From: Ramazzottius varieornatus
Lineage: Eukaryota > Tardigrada > Eutardigrada > Parachela > Ramazzottiidae
DNA length: 64,000 bases
Assembly: GCA_001949185.1 (NCBI GenBank)
Contig: BDGG01000003.1
Span: forward strand, 4,075,158 to 4,139,157
Direction of reading: 5' to 3'
Shown: positions 44,121 through 57,102 of the stretch, piece after piece
Layout of the letters: each line of letters begins with the position of its first letter
Position numbering within the stretch: the stretch's first letter is position 1
Translations under genes and position numbers: made by a program
The notes under the pieces: model-generated
The model's database searches: none
Seen by the model: the letters and a program-made list of their open reading frames with translations, nothing else
What the model was told of the DNA's origin: nothing

Positions 44121-45931
44121 TGCTGGTGAGCAGGGATGCTTTTCGTCAGTCTTTTCTCGTTGGCAATTTGAACAAGATGTCAGCTGGAATAAATAAATTC
44201 TCGAATGAATACTCGCCACGCATGCGCAATTTCAGGCCTTCCCTTGCCTTATATTGTGCGAAGAAGACCCGTGTACTGTAACTCGGGAAGAAAAGTTAAG
44301 TGGTCTAAGGAATGGGGTTTCAGATCGCGAGATATCACGAAAATGTGGAGAGCCGGAAGAAAGGACGGAAGGAAGAACGAACCAAGCTTGAGAATTCGAA
44401 AAATCAAAAAGGCAAGTGGCAACTTTCCTGTTGACCCGTTTGTTGCTGTTCAATCAAACAGTTTAGCCGCGGTGCAATCAATCGTTATCTGCAAGATGAT
44501 CGAGAGCGTGCGCCATCGCATGCGGGGGAATAGAGCCTTTTGAGAAGTTCCCAACGGCTGTAACTCCAGTGCATTGATTGAATCCACACAACAAGTTTCT
44601 TGACGGGTTAGATTTCGGATATCTGTCCCTTGTGGCCGGCCAACCTCGGCTTCTCCGAAGACTGGAGCAAGCCGCTCTCTAACATCCATTTTGGCGCGCG
44701 CAAATCATTGTTCACCGCTGCTTCGGTAAAGTTGAGTTCGATACTTTCACGAAGAAACATAGCTTGAAGTCTGGAATCAATTGTCACTTTTGTCATAAGG
44801 TACAGCGCTTAATGTCAGCCGTTAATCACGCGCTGCCTTGGAATTCTGGCATATCGCTCACGAGATCCCATGGCAAAGCAATTAGCAAGTTAACGAGGCG
44901 AGCGTGAACTCTTGTGGGGTCTTCGTCAACTTCATGAAACTGAAGACGGGTGAATCAATCACGTCTTTCCATACCGCGATTTCCATCAAGGTGGTTTCTA
45001 TCCAGATTCCTCAGATGCTAAAAATTCTACAAAGCTTTCAACATTCAGCAAAACGTAGGGATGTTCCTGCTGATGTTTATCACTACTACTTCATCGGGGA
45101 GAAACAATAACCAGCATTAGATTTTATTAAGATCGAGACCACAACTAACTTGAGGAAATAATAATCAAAGAAAAACAGCACGATATTTGCAATAAACTTA
45201 TCAGATAAGAATACAGTAGGAGGACAAGATCTGCGGTTCTTTCATATTAATTCGGCAATGTACGGGGCGCGATACGAATTGTCTAAGCACTGCACTTTTC
45301 AATCCAGAATGTTTCAAGCGACTAATCTGTATCCGGAGTCCGCAGTGGTTGAAACAGGAAGAGTGCTGAACCTGAAAAGATACAAAATCTCTATATTATG
45401 GAGGCGTTTCCGGATTCACGAAAATCATAATGTTCCGATGGTCAACGCAACAGCCATTTTGGAAATCTTGGCTTTTCTGTGCAGCATCATATTTGCATTA
45501 CACTTGTAGTTGAAAGGGAACACGTGCTTGCAGTTTCTTATGCCTCGTAAGCTTGAAAGAAGGGACGACACAATGTCGTATTTGACAGCATCAGTCCACA
45601 CTGCTGTCCATATGCCGTGCATTATGCTTGTTAGCCGAGTTACATATCGGTTATTGTCAAATTTATCCCCTCATCCTTCCTTCCTGGTTGTCCTTGTACT
45701 TGTTCATATTTGACACAATTGCACTCTACACCAAGAAAGGAAATTTGCAACAACTGGCGTGAAAAGGCCTTCGAATCTGGACGTGTGTTTGGACAGTATC
45801 TTGGAATCCTATCGATCGAAAGGGACAATTACATTTATAGCCACACACGGTTGGAAATTTGTAGGGCAAACATCGCTTACCGGAAAAGTATTCACTGGAG
45901 AATCTAGTGATTTGTGTGATGCTTGTTTATC
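44121..45931. other. AT-rich intergenic region downstream of FoxC
   Basis: No exon or structured repeat is recognised with confidence. A weak P1-like half (GAGCGTGCGCCATC) lies near 44505-44520. Confidence 0.35.
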
Positions 45932-48900
45932 TTAGTCGTATTTGTCGTGATTGTCGTTGGACGTTGCGTAAAGATGGACGTTTTGTAGGGATTGATAGTA
46001 GGACTGCATAGCGGCGGCGTTGTTCACTTGCTGCTGTTGGACAGGATAATAGGCGGCGGCGGCTGCTGCCTCGTAGTTACCCGTATCATTGGCTAAATGA
46101 GATGGGTACCAGCTGGATGGGCCTGTGGAAGGGTAAACACGGTTTCCGGCGGTGCTGCTCAAACCCTGCAAATCCACTGTGGAGAGATTGTCGGGTAAGC
46201 CTGGATAAGCGCTACAGTAATCGCTACTGTAAGCATTGCCGGCCGCTGACGTCGACAGTGAGGAACAGGCCGAAGGAGCGAATTGCATTGACAGAGCGTG
46301 GGGAACCGCACTGCTGGTGGAAGACAGGACGGGAACTCGCGAGGTCGCCAGCCCGGTCGGCGGAGTCCCTGATCGCGAACGGCTGTTGAGACCTGCGAAG
46401 GATACCAATGAGCTTAGCTTCGACGAACCATCGCACTAAAAAAGACCAGGAGAACAGCTGGAACATAGCCAAACAAACTCCTCAAGATCGTTCTCCAAGT
46501 GGCGCACGGTGCAAGCCAATAACGCTGAAGATGTGCACCACTTGGGAAGACAATTCTGTCGAGTTTGTCTACCGAGCTTCCAGCTTGATTTCCAGATTGG
46601 CTCAACGCTTCGCATTCTGTCTAAGTTTGTTTATCGTCTGCTCATGCGTTCTTCTTTTTATTTTTGATTGGGGAAGAAAAAGAACTATTGATTTTTGTAT
46701 ATTAGATTTTAAAAGTTCTACGAGCCTTTTATTTCTGCCAAAAAAAATATCAGCGTCAATTAAAAAAGTGGATTTAGTCAGTTTGGTTTGGTACGAGGAA
46801 GAGTTTGTAAAGTACCGTGGATAGATGCGTAGTCAGTCTTTTCCTTCTTAATCTTCTTTCTTGATTCTTTCTCCTCCTGCTTGATTTCGTCTTTATCGTC
46901 GGTCGGGCTATCCAGCTGTGCTTCGTCGAGCTCCTTGTCTCGTTGCCCATGGTCCTTCTTCTTGAAGCGTCTTCGACGGCGGAGGTAACTGCCATTCTCG
47001 AACATGTTGACGCTGTCAGGGTCCAGTGTCCAGTAGCTGCCCTTTCCGGGTTTCTTGTCATCTCGAGGAACTTTGACGAAGCATTCGTTCAGAGACAAGT
47101 TATGTCGGATGGAGTTCTGCCACCCCTGCTTGTTCTCACGGTAGAATGCAAACTTATTCATAATGTAGGTGTAGATGCCGTTCAGCGTGATCTTCTTGTC
47201 GGGCGCTTCACAAATGGCCATTGTAATCAAGGCAATGTATGAATATGGGGGCTTCACTTGCTGGTCTTTGCTAAACATGGAATGTGGGGCGTTAGCGTTG
47301 GCTCCCATGTTCATCACATTGCAGGAATTACCGCCATACGGACTGAACCTGTGAAAAATTTGATCGCTGTTGAAAAATTCCAATAAGGTCAATCTTGGGA
47401 GCTCGGCAAACAAACTCGACCACACCGCTTCCCAATTGGCGCACGCTCTCAGGTGACGACATTGAGCACATGCGCCACTTGCAAAACAATCGGGACGAGC
47501 TTGATTGTTCCTCCCAGTGGCGCACTTTCGCCGTGTTTTTGGCTGAAACCCTGCACCACTTCGGAAAACGATCTGGTCGAGTTTCTTTATTAGCCGCTGT
47601 TTGGTTGAGGCTTTTCATTTCAAAAAGATAGCCTTAAGGGGTGACCTGAAGCATTTGTCATTGGCTAGTGAGTTTTCTGGTTAATTTTTCTGGGAGGATT
47701 AAACCAGGAAGTTTGGGACATAGCGGTTGATTAGGTGGGCTATCAATGAGAGAAAAGGAAGAGCAATGTAATCCCATTATAAAAGGCGTTGCGGTGATTT
47801 CACGGACGATCACCCTCGACAAAGAAAGTATGATTGCCTGATTAACTTCACCTGACAAAAGGCGTCCGGTATCAAATGAAGTGGTCAAGCAATGGATTAG
47901 TCCCTCTTGTTTGACGATTAGCCATTTGCAGGTGGGAAAAGATGACAAACAATTAGGGATTAAAATATGTTTCATAGACTTCAATACACATATTCATATC
48001 TGTCCCCAACTATGCTCGGACACATACAGGAAGGGATTAAAGCCACCCCATCATTAATAAACGACGCCATTGCTCTCCCGAACTGGAAAAGAGTAATATG
48101 CAATACGGATCTTTGTACCAGAAACCGAGATCCTGTGACGTTGAAGTACATTGTAAAGACTCTGGTTTCTATTTCAGAAACCTGATACAAGATTATTTTC
48201 CCCAGTGACGCACGCTTTCGGCGGGACTGGCTGAAAGCGTGCGCCACTTGGAAGAACGACTTTGCCGAGTTTGTCTGCCGCGGTCTCTAACATGGACCAT
48301 GAAGGCAGAAAAAGTTCGTTGGTAACGAAAATTGCTCGGAGGTGCCTGATTCCTGCTAGTAAGAAGCCGGGCGGATTGTGGAAGGGAACTATGAAAGAGC
48401 GAAAGCAATCATGAGAAAATAAATGGGACGGACAGGAACTCAAGACAGCGCAACAATAATACGATGCAGGCACAAACAGCAATGGCTGGAATTTTTGAGC
48501 ATTTGTTTAGAAAACATGGGAAATTTGCCTGGCCGACTCAGTCGACATTCCTTCATACAGAGAAGGAGCGCGGGGATATGCGCTTGTTTTTCCAGAGCCA
48601 GCATTTGTGGCTGACCGTATATGATAATGATGGAAGATTATGAAGGGAGCAGCCAAGAGTACAAGTGACAGTTTTTGTTTGTGTAATCTTGCTGGTGTTT
48701 TCTTATTAAATAACGCCGGCAACTTGGCATAACAAAATTCGCAGCTACCAAAACTCGCCACCTCTTCGTTTTCAGGAACGAACATATTTAGAAAGAATAT
48801 ATTGCTCCGACCCAAGTCTTCACTTCTTCATTTCACTCTTCAGACTTCCAGCCCACGCAGTCTTCGTTTCAGCGGCGAGTTTCTATTTTATCATATTATA

Positions 48901-49545
48901 CTGTATCTTTCGTCGGATATTTGGGACGTCGGCAAATGAATCGGACATACTCGTCTCAGCAAACAACAATGAGAACGTGCGCCACTTCGGATGACGATCA
49001 TGTTCAGTTCATTGGCCCATCTTATCTTGATATTCTTACCCGGTGGTGGCCGACGTGGAGTAAAATGGATGGGAAGAACTTCCCGATGATGGATATCCTC
49101 TTCCATACGACATGGTGCCTGAGACTCCCGAGTAATGACCGTAAGGGTTCTCTAGCGACCTCGAAGAACCCGGTGAGTTGTAGAAGCCGTTCTGGGACAT
49201 GACTGCGGCGGCTGCTGCAGCGGAAGAACCACCGGTTTGTAAGGAAAATGATGGATAGAGATTTTGGTACATTTGCGAGGCGGAGGACAAGTTGGAGTTA
49301 TTTTGGACAGCAGCGTAGTAATTTGCACTTGAAGTTGGTGGAGGAATATTATGCGGAATATTGCTGCTGGCAGCCACTACAGACACCCCACTGTTGGCGC
49401 TCTGCATTGCGCCATACACATAAGCGCTTTGTTGAGAAGGGAGATTTTGCAAGGAAGAAGATGGTGGCGAAGAGGTTGTCGAGTCTCCGCCGTCAACGAT
49501 GGCCTGGCTTCGATTATTATATAAACTGCCGGAATGCATCGTCAT
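45932..49545 (-). CDS. FOXC: forkhead transcription factor FoxC, 499 aa
   Basis: Three exons (49545-49040, 47348-46816, 46392-45932) sum to exactly 499 aa plus stop. Exon 1 encodes a Ser/Ala/Asn-rich N-terminus. Exon 2 holds the whole forkhead domain, from [14 protein letters not shown] through [16 protein letters not shown] to [11 protein letters not shown]; the segment [16 protein letters not shown] and the [10 protein letters not shown] wing match FoxC rather than FoxA or FoxF. Exon 3 encodes a low-complexity C-terminus with poly-Ala and poly-Gln ([15 protein letters not shown]). FoxC is a DNA-binding regulator of mesoderm and head development in animals. Most FoxC genes have few or no introns; here intron 1 is about 1.7 kb and carries three P1 loci. 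Confidence 0.95.
46469..46580. repeat. P1 palindrome, FoxC intron 2
   Basis: CCAAACAAACTCCTCAAGATC and GTCGAGTTTGTCTACCGAGC outer arms, with core CCAAGTGGCGCACGG / GTGCACCACTTGGG. Confidence 0.88.
47399..47590. repeat. P1 palindrome, double copy, FoxC intron 1
   Basis: First unit from GGGAGCTCGGCAAACAAACT with CCAATTGGCGCACGC / ATGCGCCACTTG. Second unit CCCAGTGGCGCAC / CTGCACCACTTCGG, then GATCTGGTCGAGTTTC. Confidence 0.88.
48180..48286. repeat. P1 palindrome, FoxC intron 1
   Basis: CCCAGTGACGCACGCTTTC pairs with GAAAGCGTGCGCCACTTGG, then GCCGAGTTTGTCTGCCG. Confidence 0.88.
48924..49020. repeat. P1 palindrome, partial, FoxC intron 1
   Basis: GGGACGTCGGCAAATGAATC at left; only the right core (CGTGCGCCACTTCGG) and outer arm TTCAGTTCATTGGCCC are clear. 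Confidence 0.75.
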
Positions 49546-50904
49546 TTTTCTCCACCGCACCACCACGTTCAAGAAGTTTTCCCAGACAGATTTGACAAGT
49601 TTACGTATCGGAAGAAAGGACCATTAAACGTTGACAGAGGTCGTGACCGAAGTCTCGTCTTACTCGGACGGCTTCTCAAGAACCGAACTCAAACGTAATC
49701 TAAACAGAGACAAAGAAAGAAATTCTGCAGGAGATCGTTCGACTACGACAAAGACTCGTCGCGCTATGAGGAAATGATAACATGAAGGTGAGATATGTCA
49801 AGCCTATCGAAGATCTACCGTTCGAGTACGGCGCGGTTGTACAAGAGGAGGCAGAAATGAAACCGGCCGGTTGGATATGACAGACTAGTGCTGAAAAGTT
49901 CGTATTGGTGCGCCAGTACTACTGTAGCTACACTTTGTGTCCGAGCTGGCTGTTCGTCTCATCGTATTGTCGTCGTAGTCGCAAATATTGATCTAAAGCG
50001 CGTTGGAAAATTTGATGGGTGCTACTAGCTTCGTAACCGTCGATCGACCAACCCAGACGTCGTCCAACACTTTTGTCTGCGAATGAATACAACTGCAATC
50101 TCTATAACATACTCCAGCACTGCTTTCATTTCACAACAACCAAGGTCTTGATCGACATCAAGCAGTTTTGACGTCGAAATATTCGTTTCCATGTATTTTG
50201 AACCTTTAAAAAATGATTGGCTTTCAAGGCAAAATATTAAGGTTCTTTTTTATCAAGAGCACCTAATTTGTTGCCAAACAAATAAAATTTGCTATGGAGC
50301 ACTCGAATAATTTATTCGTGGCTTGAAAGAACATTGTTAAACAAAACTCGGAAGCGTCTGTGCGTATTTATGAAATAAACAAAGAGTTTTATAGCCGTGA
50401 CCTTTCTAATTAGAATAGATACGCCCTTTCCCTCCTTTTTCCCGAATCCGCTAGTTGAAGAATTCTGCTAGAAGATAGTCTGTAAGTTCAGAATTTTTTT
50501 CTGAGTCGAAGCTTTAACCCGAGTTTTCCTATGCATGAAGACATCGAGGGGGTCATAGCTGGAAGGCGGAAGAGCGAAAAGGAAGTTTAGAGTTGTTTAC
50601 ATTAGGGGTAAACGTCGTACCAGATGTGTCGTGTCTTTTTATTTATCAGAGAAGGAAAAAAGCTTCCCTTAAGATACAACGGCTGTAGACCATCACCCCT
50701 CTCGGATGTACCAAATCCACTGGCGATGAAACTTGCGGGATTCAATGGGATGCGGCTTAAACGCGACCATATGTCGACCATCGGAAAGCTTTCTGGTCAA
50801 TTAATGTCATCATCATGATACAAGCCGAGAAAATTTCAAAATTCCATGCTTCCACCACTGTAACCAGTTTCTCGTCATAACAAGAGCGAGTATATAGAAT
50901 GGAG

Positions 50905-51100
50905 CTAGGCATTCAAGATTGTTTTCCCAAGTGGCGCAATTTTCCACTTCTCTTGGCTAAAAGGGTGCGCCACTTGAAAGAAACGATCTCGTCGAGTTTA
51001 TTTCTTTTCCCCAAGTGATGCACTTTTTCAGTGTTGTCGGCTGGAAGCGTGCGCCACTTGGGTAAATGATTTGCTCGAGTTTCTTTACCGAGGTCCAGAA
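50905..51100. repeat. P1 palindrome, double copy, intergenic
   Basis: Units CCAAGTGGCGCAAT / GGTGCGCCACTTGAAAG and CCAAGTGATGCAC / GCGTGCGCCACTTGGG in tandem, with GATCTCGTCGAGTTTAT between. Confidence 0.9.
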
Positions 51101-51944
51101 TAATGATATTTTCAACTCAAAATTTTTCGGAATTTTCTGCGATAATATCATCTCGACAAGAAACCAGGCTCGACCTTTCGACCTTGAGAAAACTTTTCAT
51201 CTGCCTGGCACATGTCCTGGGCTATTTCATTTTCTTGGGAAATGAGGGAAAACTAGTATGACAGTTTTTATCAATTTTGGCGGGTGGAAAGGCGAAGGAA
51301 GGCCGCTATCGATAGGACTTCACAAGAATGTACGCGGATTATCTGTCAACTGCCCGATTGAGCTTTGGAAGGATTGTTCATGAGACGGGAAGAACGGTTG
51401 CACGTGCACTTGAAAGAGCAGTCAAATAGGGATCATCTTGGATGGACAGCCGAGAATCTTTTCAGAGGTGACTGGGTGTCAAATTGCTGCGTTAATGTCG
51501 CCTAAATCTGCGCGCGAGCTATTTCCTCGTGGATCGCAGCATGCCAAGATGTTAAAATAGTCAACTTTGTCCATCACTGCCTTGTTAGTGCCAATGTCTC
51601 GAGAGATTCGATCTTCCTCAGCGCTCTCGCTACGAGAGAAGGAAGTGCTCTCATCTTCTTCATCATTAATTAATCTGATCATTCCAGCAGTAGGCAAAGA
51701 ATTCCACTGTACAATATCGATTGCCTCTCTGTGGGCAGTCCAAATTGCAGGACACAGATCAAGTTGCGCAGCGATCATATTGTCCGCTCGCGATCGGAAT
51801 AGCCACCCGAAAGGAAGGCCATTTCTCACTGTTATTTAATTTCTCTCAGCAGTTGTCTTCCTTGATGGCAAATTGCAGTCGTGGGTAAAACTGAATTCTG
51901 GATTCAGCTTGGTGTTGATGTTTCAACTGGAGCAGAGTTTCATT

Positions 51945-52010
51945 GCTGCTGGCTGAAAGTGTGCGCTACTTGAGAAAACTATCTGGTAGGACCTATTTGC
52001 CCAAGTCTCA
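51945..52010. repeat. half P1 palindrome, intergenic
   Basis: Right arm only: GTGTGCGCTACTTGAG, then ACTATCTGGTAGG. Confidence 0.65.
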
Positions 52011-52479
52011 CCATTCGAGCCTGGATGTCCTGGTGTGTCCTTGAGCTGAGAAAGCGGCACTGTATAGCCTTGGTGCGCTATCCGGTGAGAGTTTAGAGGC
52101 TATTGTTAGACCAGCTGAATAGACAAAACGATGATGAAAAGAAACCAGTTCATAGGCACGAGCTATTGTTGAGTGTGTGAATTTCTTCAAGACAGTTCCG
52201 TTACAGTAAACTCTAAGTCCATTGAATAGTTATGGATTATATAGATCAGATCAGGTTCTTTCCAGCAACTGCTCCTTGACAACTTCAATACCCTTCCACC
52301 AACCAGCTCGCTCAAGTGTTATGGTTTGATTACGACTACCTCAAACGACTGTCTGTGTCAAATGACCGTCTGTGCGCTAATTTCTTCACACCATATGCAA
52401 GATCTTGCTCTGCCGGTTTTTCACCCCATATTCATATGGGACCTTTCGAGGTCCCATTTGATTCAAAATAACTGGACAA

Positions 52480-52575
52480 ATGGGGCGTTGGCAAATAGAC
52501 TCAGCCAGATCAGATTTCTAAGCGGCGCATATTTCCGGCTGCTCGTAATCAAAATGTGCGTCACTTCATCTGGCA
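52480..52575. repeat. P1 palindrome, degenerate, intergenic
   Basis: GGGGCGTTGGCAAATAGACTC, then AAGCGGCGCATA / ATGTGCGTCACTTC. Confidence 0.7.
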
Positions 52576-54345
52576 TTTACCCACGTTACAAATGTTGTAA
52601 TTTTGAGAAATTATCCGGACGAGAAGAGTGTGAACGCGTGCAGAAAAGTGCGGAAAACTTAGACCTTAGGATGAAGATTTGGCTGAAACTGAATCTGGAT
52701 TATATATCTTTTAGATCTTCGTGCGCGACTCTTGTGGGTTGGCGGCGTTTGCAGTGTTTGAAAGGAGAAGAGCGGCAATGGGTTATAATCCATTGCAGTT
52801 TTAAATGACATTTATTGTACATCCGAGGTTTGTTTTGATAAGAGCGGAAGTTAATTACACTTGCACCCGATGGCTCTGCTGGCCATGTGTATCTCCGGAA
52901 ATACACCAAGGACTATTCATCCAGGCCGGCAGTGACGTTGGGCAGTGGTGCCCTTTGTGACCAGCCCAATCTCACCCGACCACCAAACAGCAAACATCCA
53001 ACGTGCAAATCACCGTAATCAAATAAACACCCCTAAATCTAAATTTGGTTTACATCCCTCCCAATGAGTTAACTGAGCCAGCCAGATGAAAATCCAACTT
53101 GAGGATGCATAGTTTACGGTGGACTTACCAGTTCGCACTGAAGTCCTCTTGGTCGCGCCACTTGCTTCTTTCGTCCTTCTCTGTGTGTGGACCATTTCTT
53201 CCAGTGGTTTTCGGCCAGCGCCGAACGTGTGCTTACCTGTCAAGGAGTCAGATAAGTTCATTTTGGCTGGATGAGAACGTTTTCAAAATATCACTCTTTC
53301 TTACGCTAGATTTCGCTTTCTGTGTCCATCCTTCTCAAAAAAATACTATCCTCTAATACAGGTTGTTTCCAATCTACTGAATCATTTTTGGCGCACCACG
53401 GAAACTTTGTTTCTGATGATTTTGTTACTGTATTTTATGAACACATAGGCACAATTCCTGAGAACGTCTGGAAAGTTTCGTTGAGTTTGGGTGCCTCCTG
53501 AAAAGCTTATGGCGAAAGTATGAACCCCTCCGATTCTATTTCGGAATAAATTATTCCAGGTGTCTGAGCGGCTCTGCACAAAAGCGACAAAATTCGCAAT
53601 AGTCAAGGCCCTTTCATCCCGGTAAAACAACCGTTCCTGCGCGAATTCTGCCAATCAAGAGATCACAAGTTGAGTGCAGGAAAACAGAAAGAATCGCAAG
53701 TTCAGGCACGCCATATCTGATGAGCGGTAAAGCAGCGAAATCAGATTACAAGCCAATTTTTCACGAAACGTCGAAAACGATTCAGTGTAATTGGAAACAC
53801 CCAGTATTTTTGAATTCTGGCATTGAAATGGCCGAAGTTCAGCTTTTCTGTCTAAGCATTTTTGATTAATTTTATTGATCTCGCTGAACGTGAAAGAATT
53901 CATTTTGTCATCAATATTACTAATAGCTGACAAACTTCGGTGTTTTTCCGCTGGGTCAGAAGGCGTGATGTCACAACGGGTAGCTCGCGAATGCACAACG
54001 TAATCCGTTCCGGCCCCGAAAAACCGTCCAGAAAGCCTGGAAAGAGATTCACGTCAGCGCATTTCGGGATAAAACGACGTAGCCATCAACAAACAGGCTT
54101 CCGTGTAGCGAGCACCTCACACGAGGATCACCACATAACAGCTATCTTGTCCTGGCCCACATCATGGCGCTCACGCACGGAAGAGGTACATCCCAAGTAG
54201 TTCCGAAGAGATCCCAAATCTGCAACAAAAGACATCTGCCCAATCTGGGGCCACCTGCAATCGGAAGTATCACCCGATCACAAAGTAAACCTGCACCGGA
54301 AACGCCCACTTATCTAACGGCCTTCCACCCAAGGATTTCTTCACG

Positions 54346-54353
54346 TATAAAGG
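54346..54353 (+). promoter_or_regulatory. TATA box of the Trp-rich peptide gene
   Basis: TATAAAGG lies 81 bp upstream of the start codon at 54434, a spacing that leaves a short 5'UTR of about 50 nt. Strong TATA boxes are common on neuropeptide genes. Confidence 0.55.
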
Positions 54354-54433
54354 TCTTCAGCACCTTCTAGCTCATCTTCATCTGTACGTCGCCATACTCT
54401 TCTCTTTCTCCGACTTTTTTCACTTTGTCGAAA

Positions 54434-54831
54434 ATGGACGTCTATAAAGCGTTTCACTACATGACGTTCTTATTGTTGATTAGAACTGTTGTTGTGATTT
54501 ATTGCTTACCATTACAGACAGTGCAATCCTATCCTTCCGGTGAGTTTGTGGACAAACGGGGCGCATGGAAGTCTTGGGGATGGGGACCTGCTGGTAAACG
54601 GTCTTCATGGGCATCTTCCTCCACTTCTTCGGATGACCCAGTAATTCAGCCACAAGTGCTAGACTATACTTTCGACTACAACGAGCTTTGCAGTATGTGG
54701 AGATCAGCAGTACTGCAAGGCGTAATCAAAGCATCTACTTTCCATCTGGTTTAATGTACAGAATGAACATCAACCGGTGCAACCACACATTTTTAGTTTC
54801 GTTTGCGTCAAATTTAATTTCAAGAGTGTAA
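54434..54831 (+). CDS. putative neuropeptide precursor with a Trp-rich amidated peptide
   Basis: Exon 1 (54434-54692) encodes a signal peptide (MDVYKAFHYMTFLLLIRTVV...), then YPSGEFVDKR, then the core GAWKSWGWGPA followed by G-K-R. The flanking KR sites and the Gly donor predict an 11-residue peptide GAWKSWGWGPA-amide with three Trp. A second possible peptide begins SSWASSS. The downstream exon (54797-54831) after TTTTTAG reads in phase to a stop and gives 97 aa in total, but this last exon is tentative. The W-x-x-W-x-W spacing is not that of myoinhibitory peptides (W-x6-W), and the GWGPA end is not AKH or corazonin. Family unassigned. Confidence 0.65.
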
Positions 54832-55283
54832 TCATGGTCAAAGTAAAACAGGATAAAAATGGTTGGCGCACAAGATGCCAATGCCATGTAAAGGTTCAAT
54901 CAAAACGTCAATATGATCTGCTTCGAGAAAGCAGCAAGATAAAGAGAGCTATGCTTTGAAAAATGGTGCAGCTCATTTCGATGTCAATAGGTGGGAGACG
55001 GGACTAAGATGAAAAGGTGCTGATAGATTATGTGCGGTATATTTCATGGACATCTCTTCAAGACGGATAAATAAGGGGACAGTGTAAGTTACTCTGGCTT
55101 CAAGGTCTTCTCTCCTGACTCAACTCAAGATGGTTCCCATATTCATATTCAAGTCAAGAAAATCGTCGTCAGAAGGAAGATTACAGAAAGGAGGTTTTCG
55201 GAGCACTGGAGGATATATTGGTACTGTCATCGAGAAGGGGATTGGACGCTACCTCCTATTCGGGTTAAAAGGATCCAGACCTT
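54832..55283. other. convergent spacer before Aurora
   Basis: About 450 bp between the peptide gene and the Aurora stop codon. No exon is recognised. Confidence 0.4.
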
Positions 55284-57102
55284 CTATATGGTAAGCTGGC
55301 GACTTCGGTCCTGCTTATTAGCTACGATCCAAGGATGTGCCAGGACTTGCTTGAGAGGAAGACGATGGCTTCCGAGGTACACCAGCAGCTGGAAAGAGAA
55401 CACAAGTTCTATCGTACTACAGCTCAACCGGAAGATGCTGCCGTCGACTACCTGTCGAATGAGATCAGCCGCGCCTTCACTCATGGAAGGTGGACAGGTG
55501 TAGCTGATGTGGGTGATCCTGCGGGCTGTTTCCATCTGCCCGCCTTCGGCATCCGTGCAGTGGAAAGGTGCCTTGCCTGTCAGCAGCTCGAAGACTAGAA
55601 TGCCCAAGCACCAGATGTCGATCGTCTCATCGTGAGGCTTGTTCTCCACCATCTCGGGAGCCAGGTAGTCCAAAGTCCCGCACATGGTAGCTCGCCTGCA
55701 AGCAGAACAGCTAGACAAACCTTCGACTTGATACACGAGCACATACGGCTATGATTGAAACGCCGGTAAGTGAACTGAACGTGATCGACATCTAAGGTGG
55801 CGCATGCTTTCATTGTTATTGGTTGAAAGTGTGCGCCACTTGGGAAACGGTCTGGTTCCAGTTATCTGCCGAAGTCCAAGTCTCACTTCAGTCTTCGCCG
55901 ATTCGTAACCATTCGTTTACCTGGAATTTGGAGAATGAACGGACCAACCAAAATCAGCAATCTTCAGTTCGCCGTATATACCCAGCAGCAGGTTCTCTGG
56001 CTTGATATCACGGTGGATGATTTTTCTTTCATGGCAGTATATCAGGGCGCTTGCGAGTTCGGTTACATACTACAAAATACAGACGGGTTTCAAACATTTC
56101 TAAACCCGTTACAGAAAGATTTCATAACGGAACTTACAGTGGCGGTTTCGGCATCGTTGAAATGTCCCTTCTGTTCCAGCAGCCTGTACAGTTCACCTCT
56201 GGGAGCGTACTCCAGGATCAGGTATACTTTCGTGGCGTCGTGGAATACGCCATACATTCGGACTATGTGAGGATGCCTGTCTCAAAGCAGAAGCCCAGTT
56301 AATGATAAGAGAATCGATCGTAAGACCAACTCAAAGACAAAGTCCTATTCAGTATACGCGATCATGAAATCACCTCAGATGAGTCTGGATCTCGATCTCT
56401 CGCCTGAGTTGGTGCTCCACTCCGTTCTTCTTCAGCTCCTCTTTGAACATCACCTGTGGTGAGAAGAGCATAGTGTATTTGGTAGAGTCGTAGACTGCTT
56501 CGAAACGTTACCTTCAGCGCGACGACAAAGCGGCTCTTCTTCTCCCTGCCAAGGTAAACTTGTCCAAACTTTCCTTTGCCTAGCGCTCTTCCAACCTCGA
56601 AATTATCGATGGACCACCTGGAAAACAACACCGTACTGTTTTACCATTTCACAACGAGTCAACGATCACATATTATGGAATTTTTATCAAGTATCACAAT
56701 ATGTGAAAGTTACCCTTGTCTCATCATCCCTCCACCAAACAGGGAGTTGGTAGACGAGGAAGACGATGCCGCGACGCCAAGGTTCTTTGCAGGTTGTTGG
56801 TTATGGTTGGACAAAACAGTTGGCTGTTGAGCTTTGTCGACAGGTAACGATGGAACAGCTGTTTTTGGCTCTGCTTCAGTTTCCTTTGCTGGAGGTCCAG
56901 AAGGCATCATGGATCGTTGCGGTAACTTCCTGCCCGCCGTCATACTCTGATGTGAACCTGCCTGAGTAGACAGAGCACTTCGAGCAGCAGGCTTGACGGC
57001 TGTCACATAGTGGGACTGCGTGGAAGGCTTGGTGGAGGGTTTGGTGGTAGTTGCTGAAGGTGGTGGCACGTTCTCTTCCATGGAATTCTTTCGCGCAGCC
57101 AT
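55284..57102 (-). CDS. AURK: Aurora-family mitotic kinase, 403 aa
   Basis: Seven exons (57102-56714, 56617-56512, 56453-56374, 56276-56138, 56069-55921, 55695-55452, 55388-55284) sum to 403 aa. After a Ser/Thr/Pro-rich N-terminus of about 130 residues, the kinase domain carries [33 protein letters not shown] and [11 protein letters not shown]. The activation loop is [16 protein letters not shown]; the Thr sits in the Aurora RxT site, and Aurora's usual PPEM is APEM here. The end, [15 protein letters not shown], is typical. Aurora kinases phosphorylate histone H3 and spindle and midzone proteins. A or B type cannot be told from the sequence alone; the short N-terminus favours neither. Intron 5 carries a P1 palindrome. 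Confidence 0.93.
55785..55876. repeat. P1 palindrome, Aurora intron 5
   Basis: Arms AGGTGGCGCATGC and GTGTGCGCCACTTGGG around loop TCATTGTTATTGG. It begins about 44 bp after the donor on the minus strand. Confidence 0.85.

Larger units (their letters stand above)
49546..54345. other. 4.8-kb gene-poor region upstream of FoxC
   Basis: No exon is recognised. It should hold the FoxC promoter and may carry developmental enhancers. Repeats found: P1 at 50905-51100, 51945-52010 and 52480-52575. The rest is AT-rich with no clear inverted repeat. Confidence 0.4.

Noticed and set aside
54777-54959. Small plus-strand frame ending KRAML
   Set aside because: Its start lies in the intron of the peptide gene and it has no features of its own.
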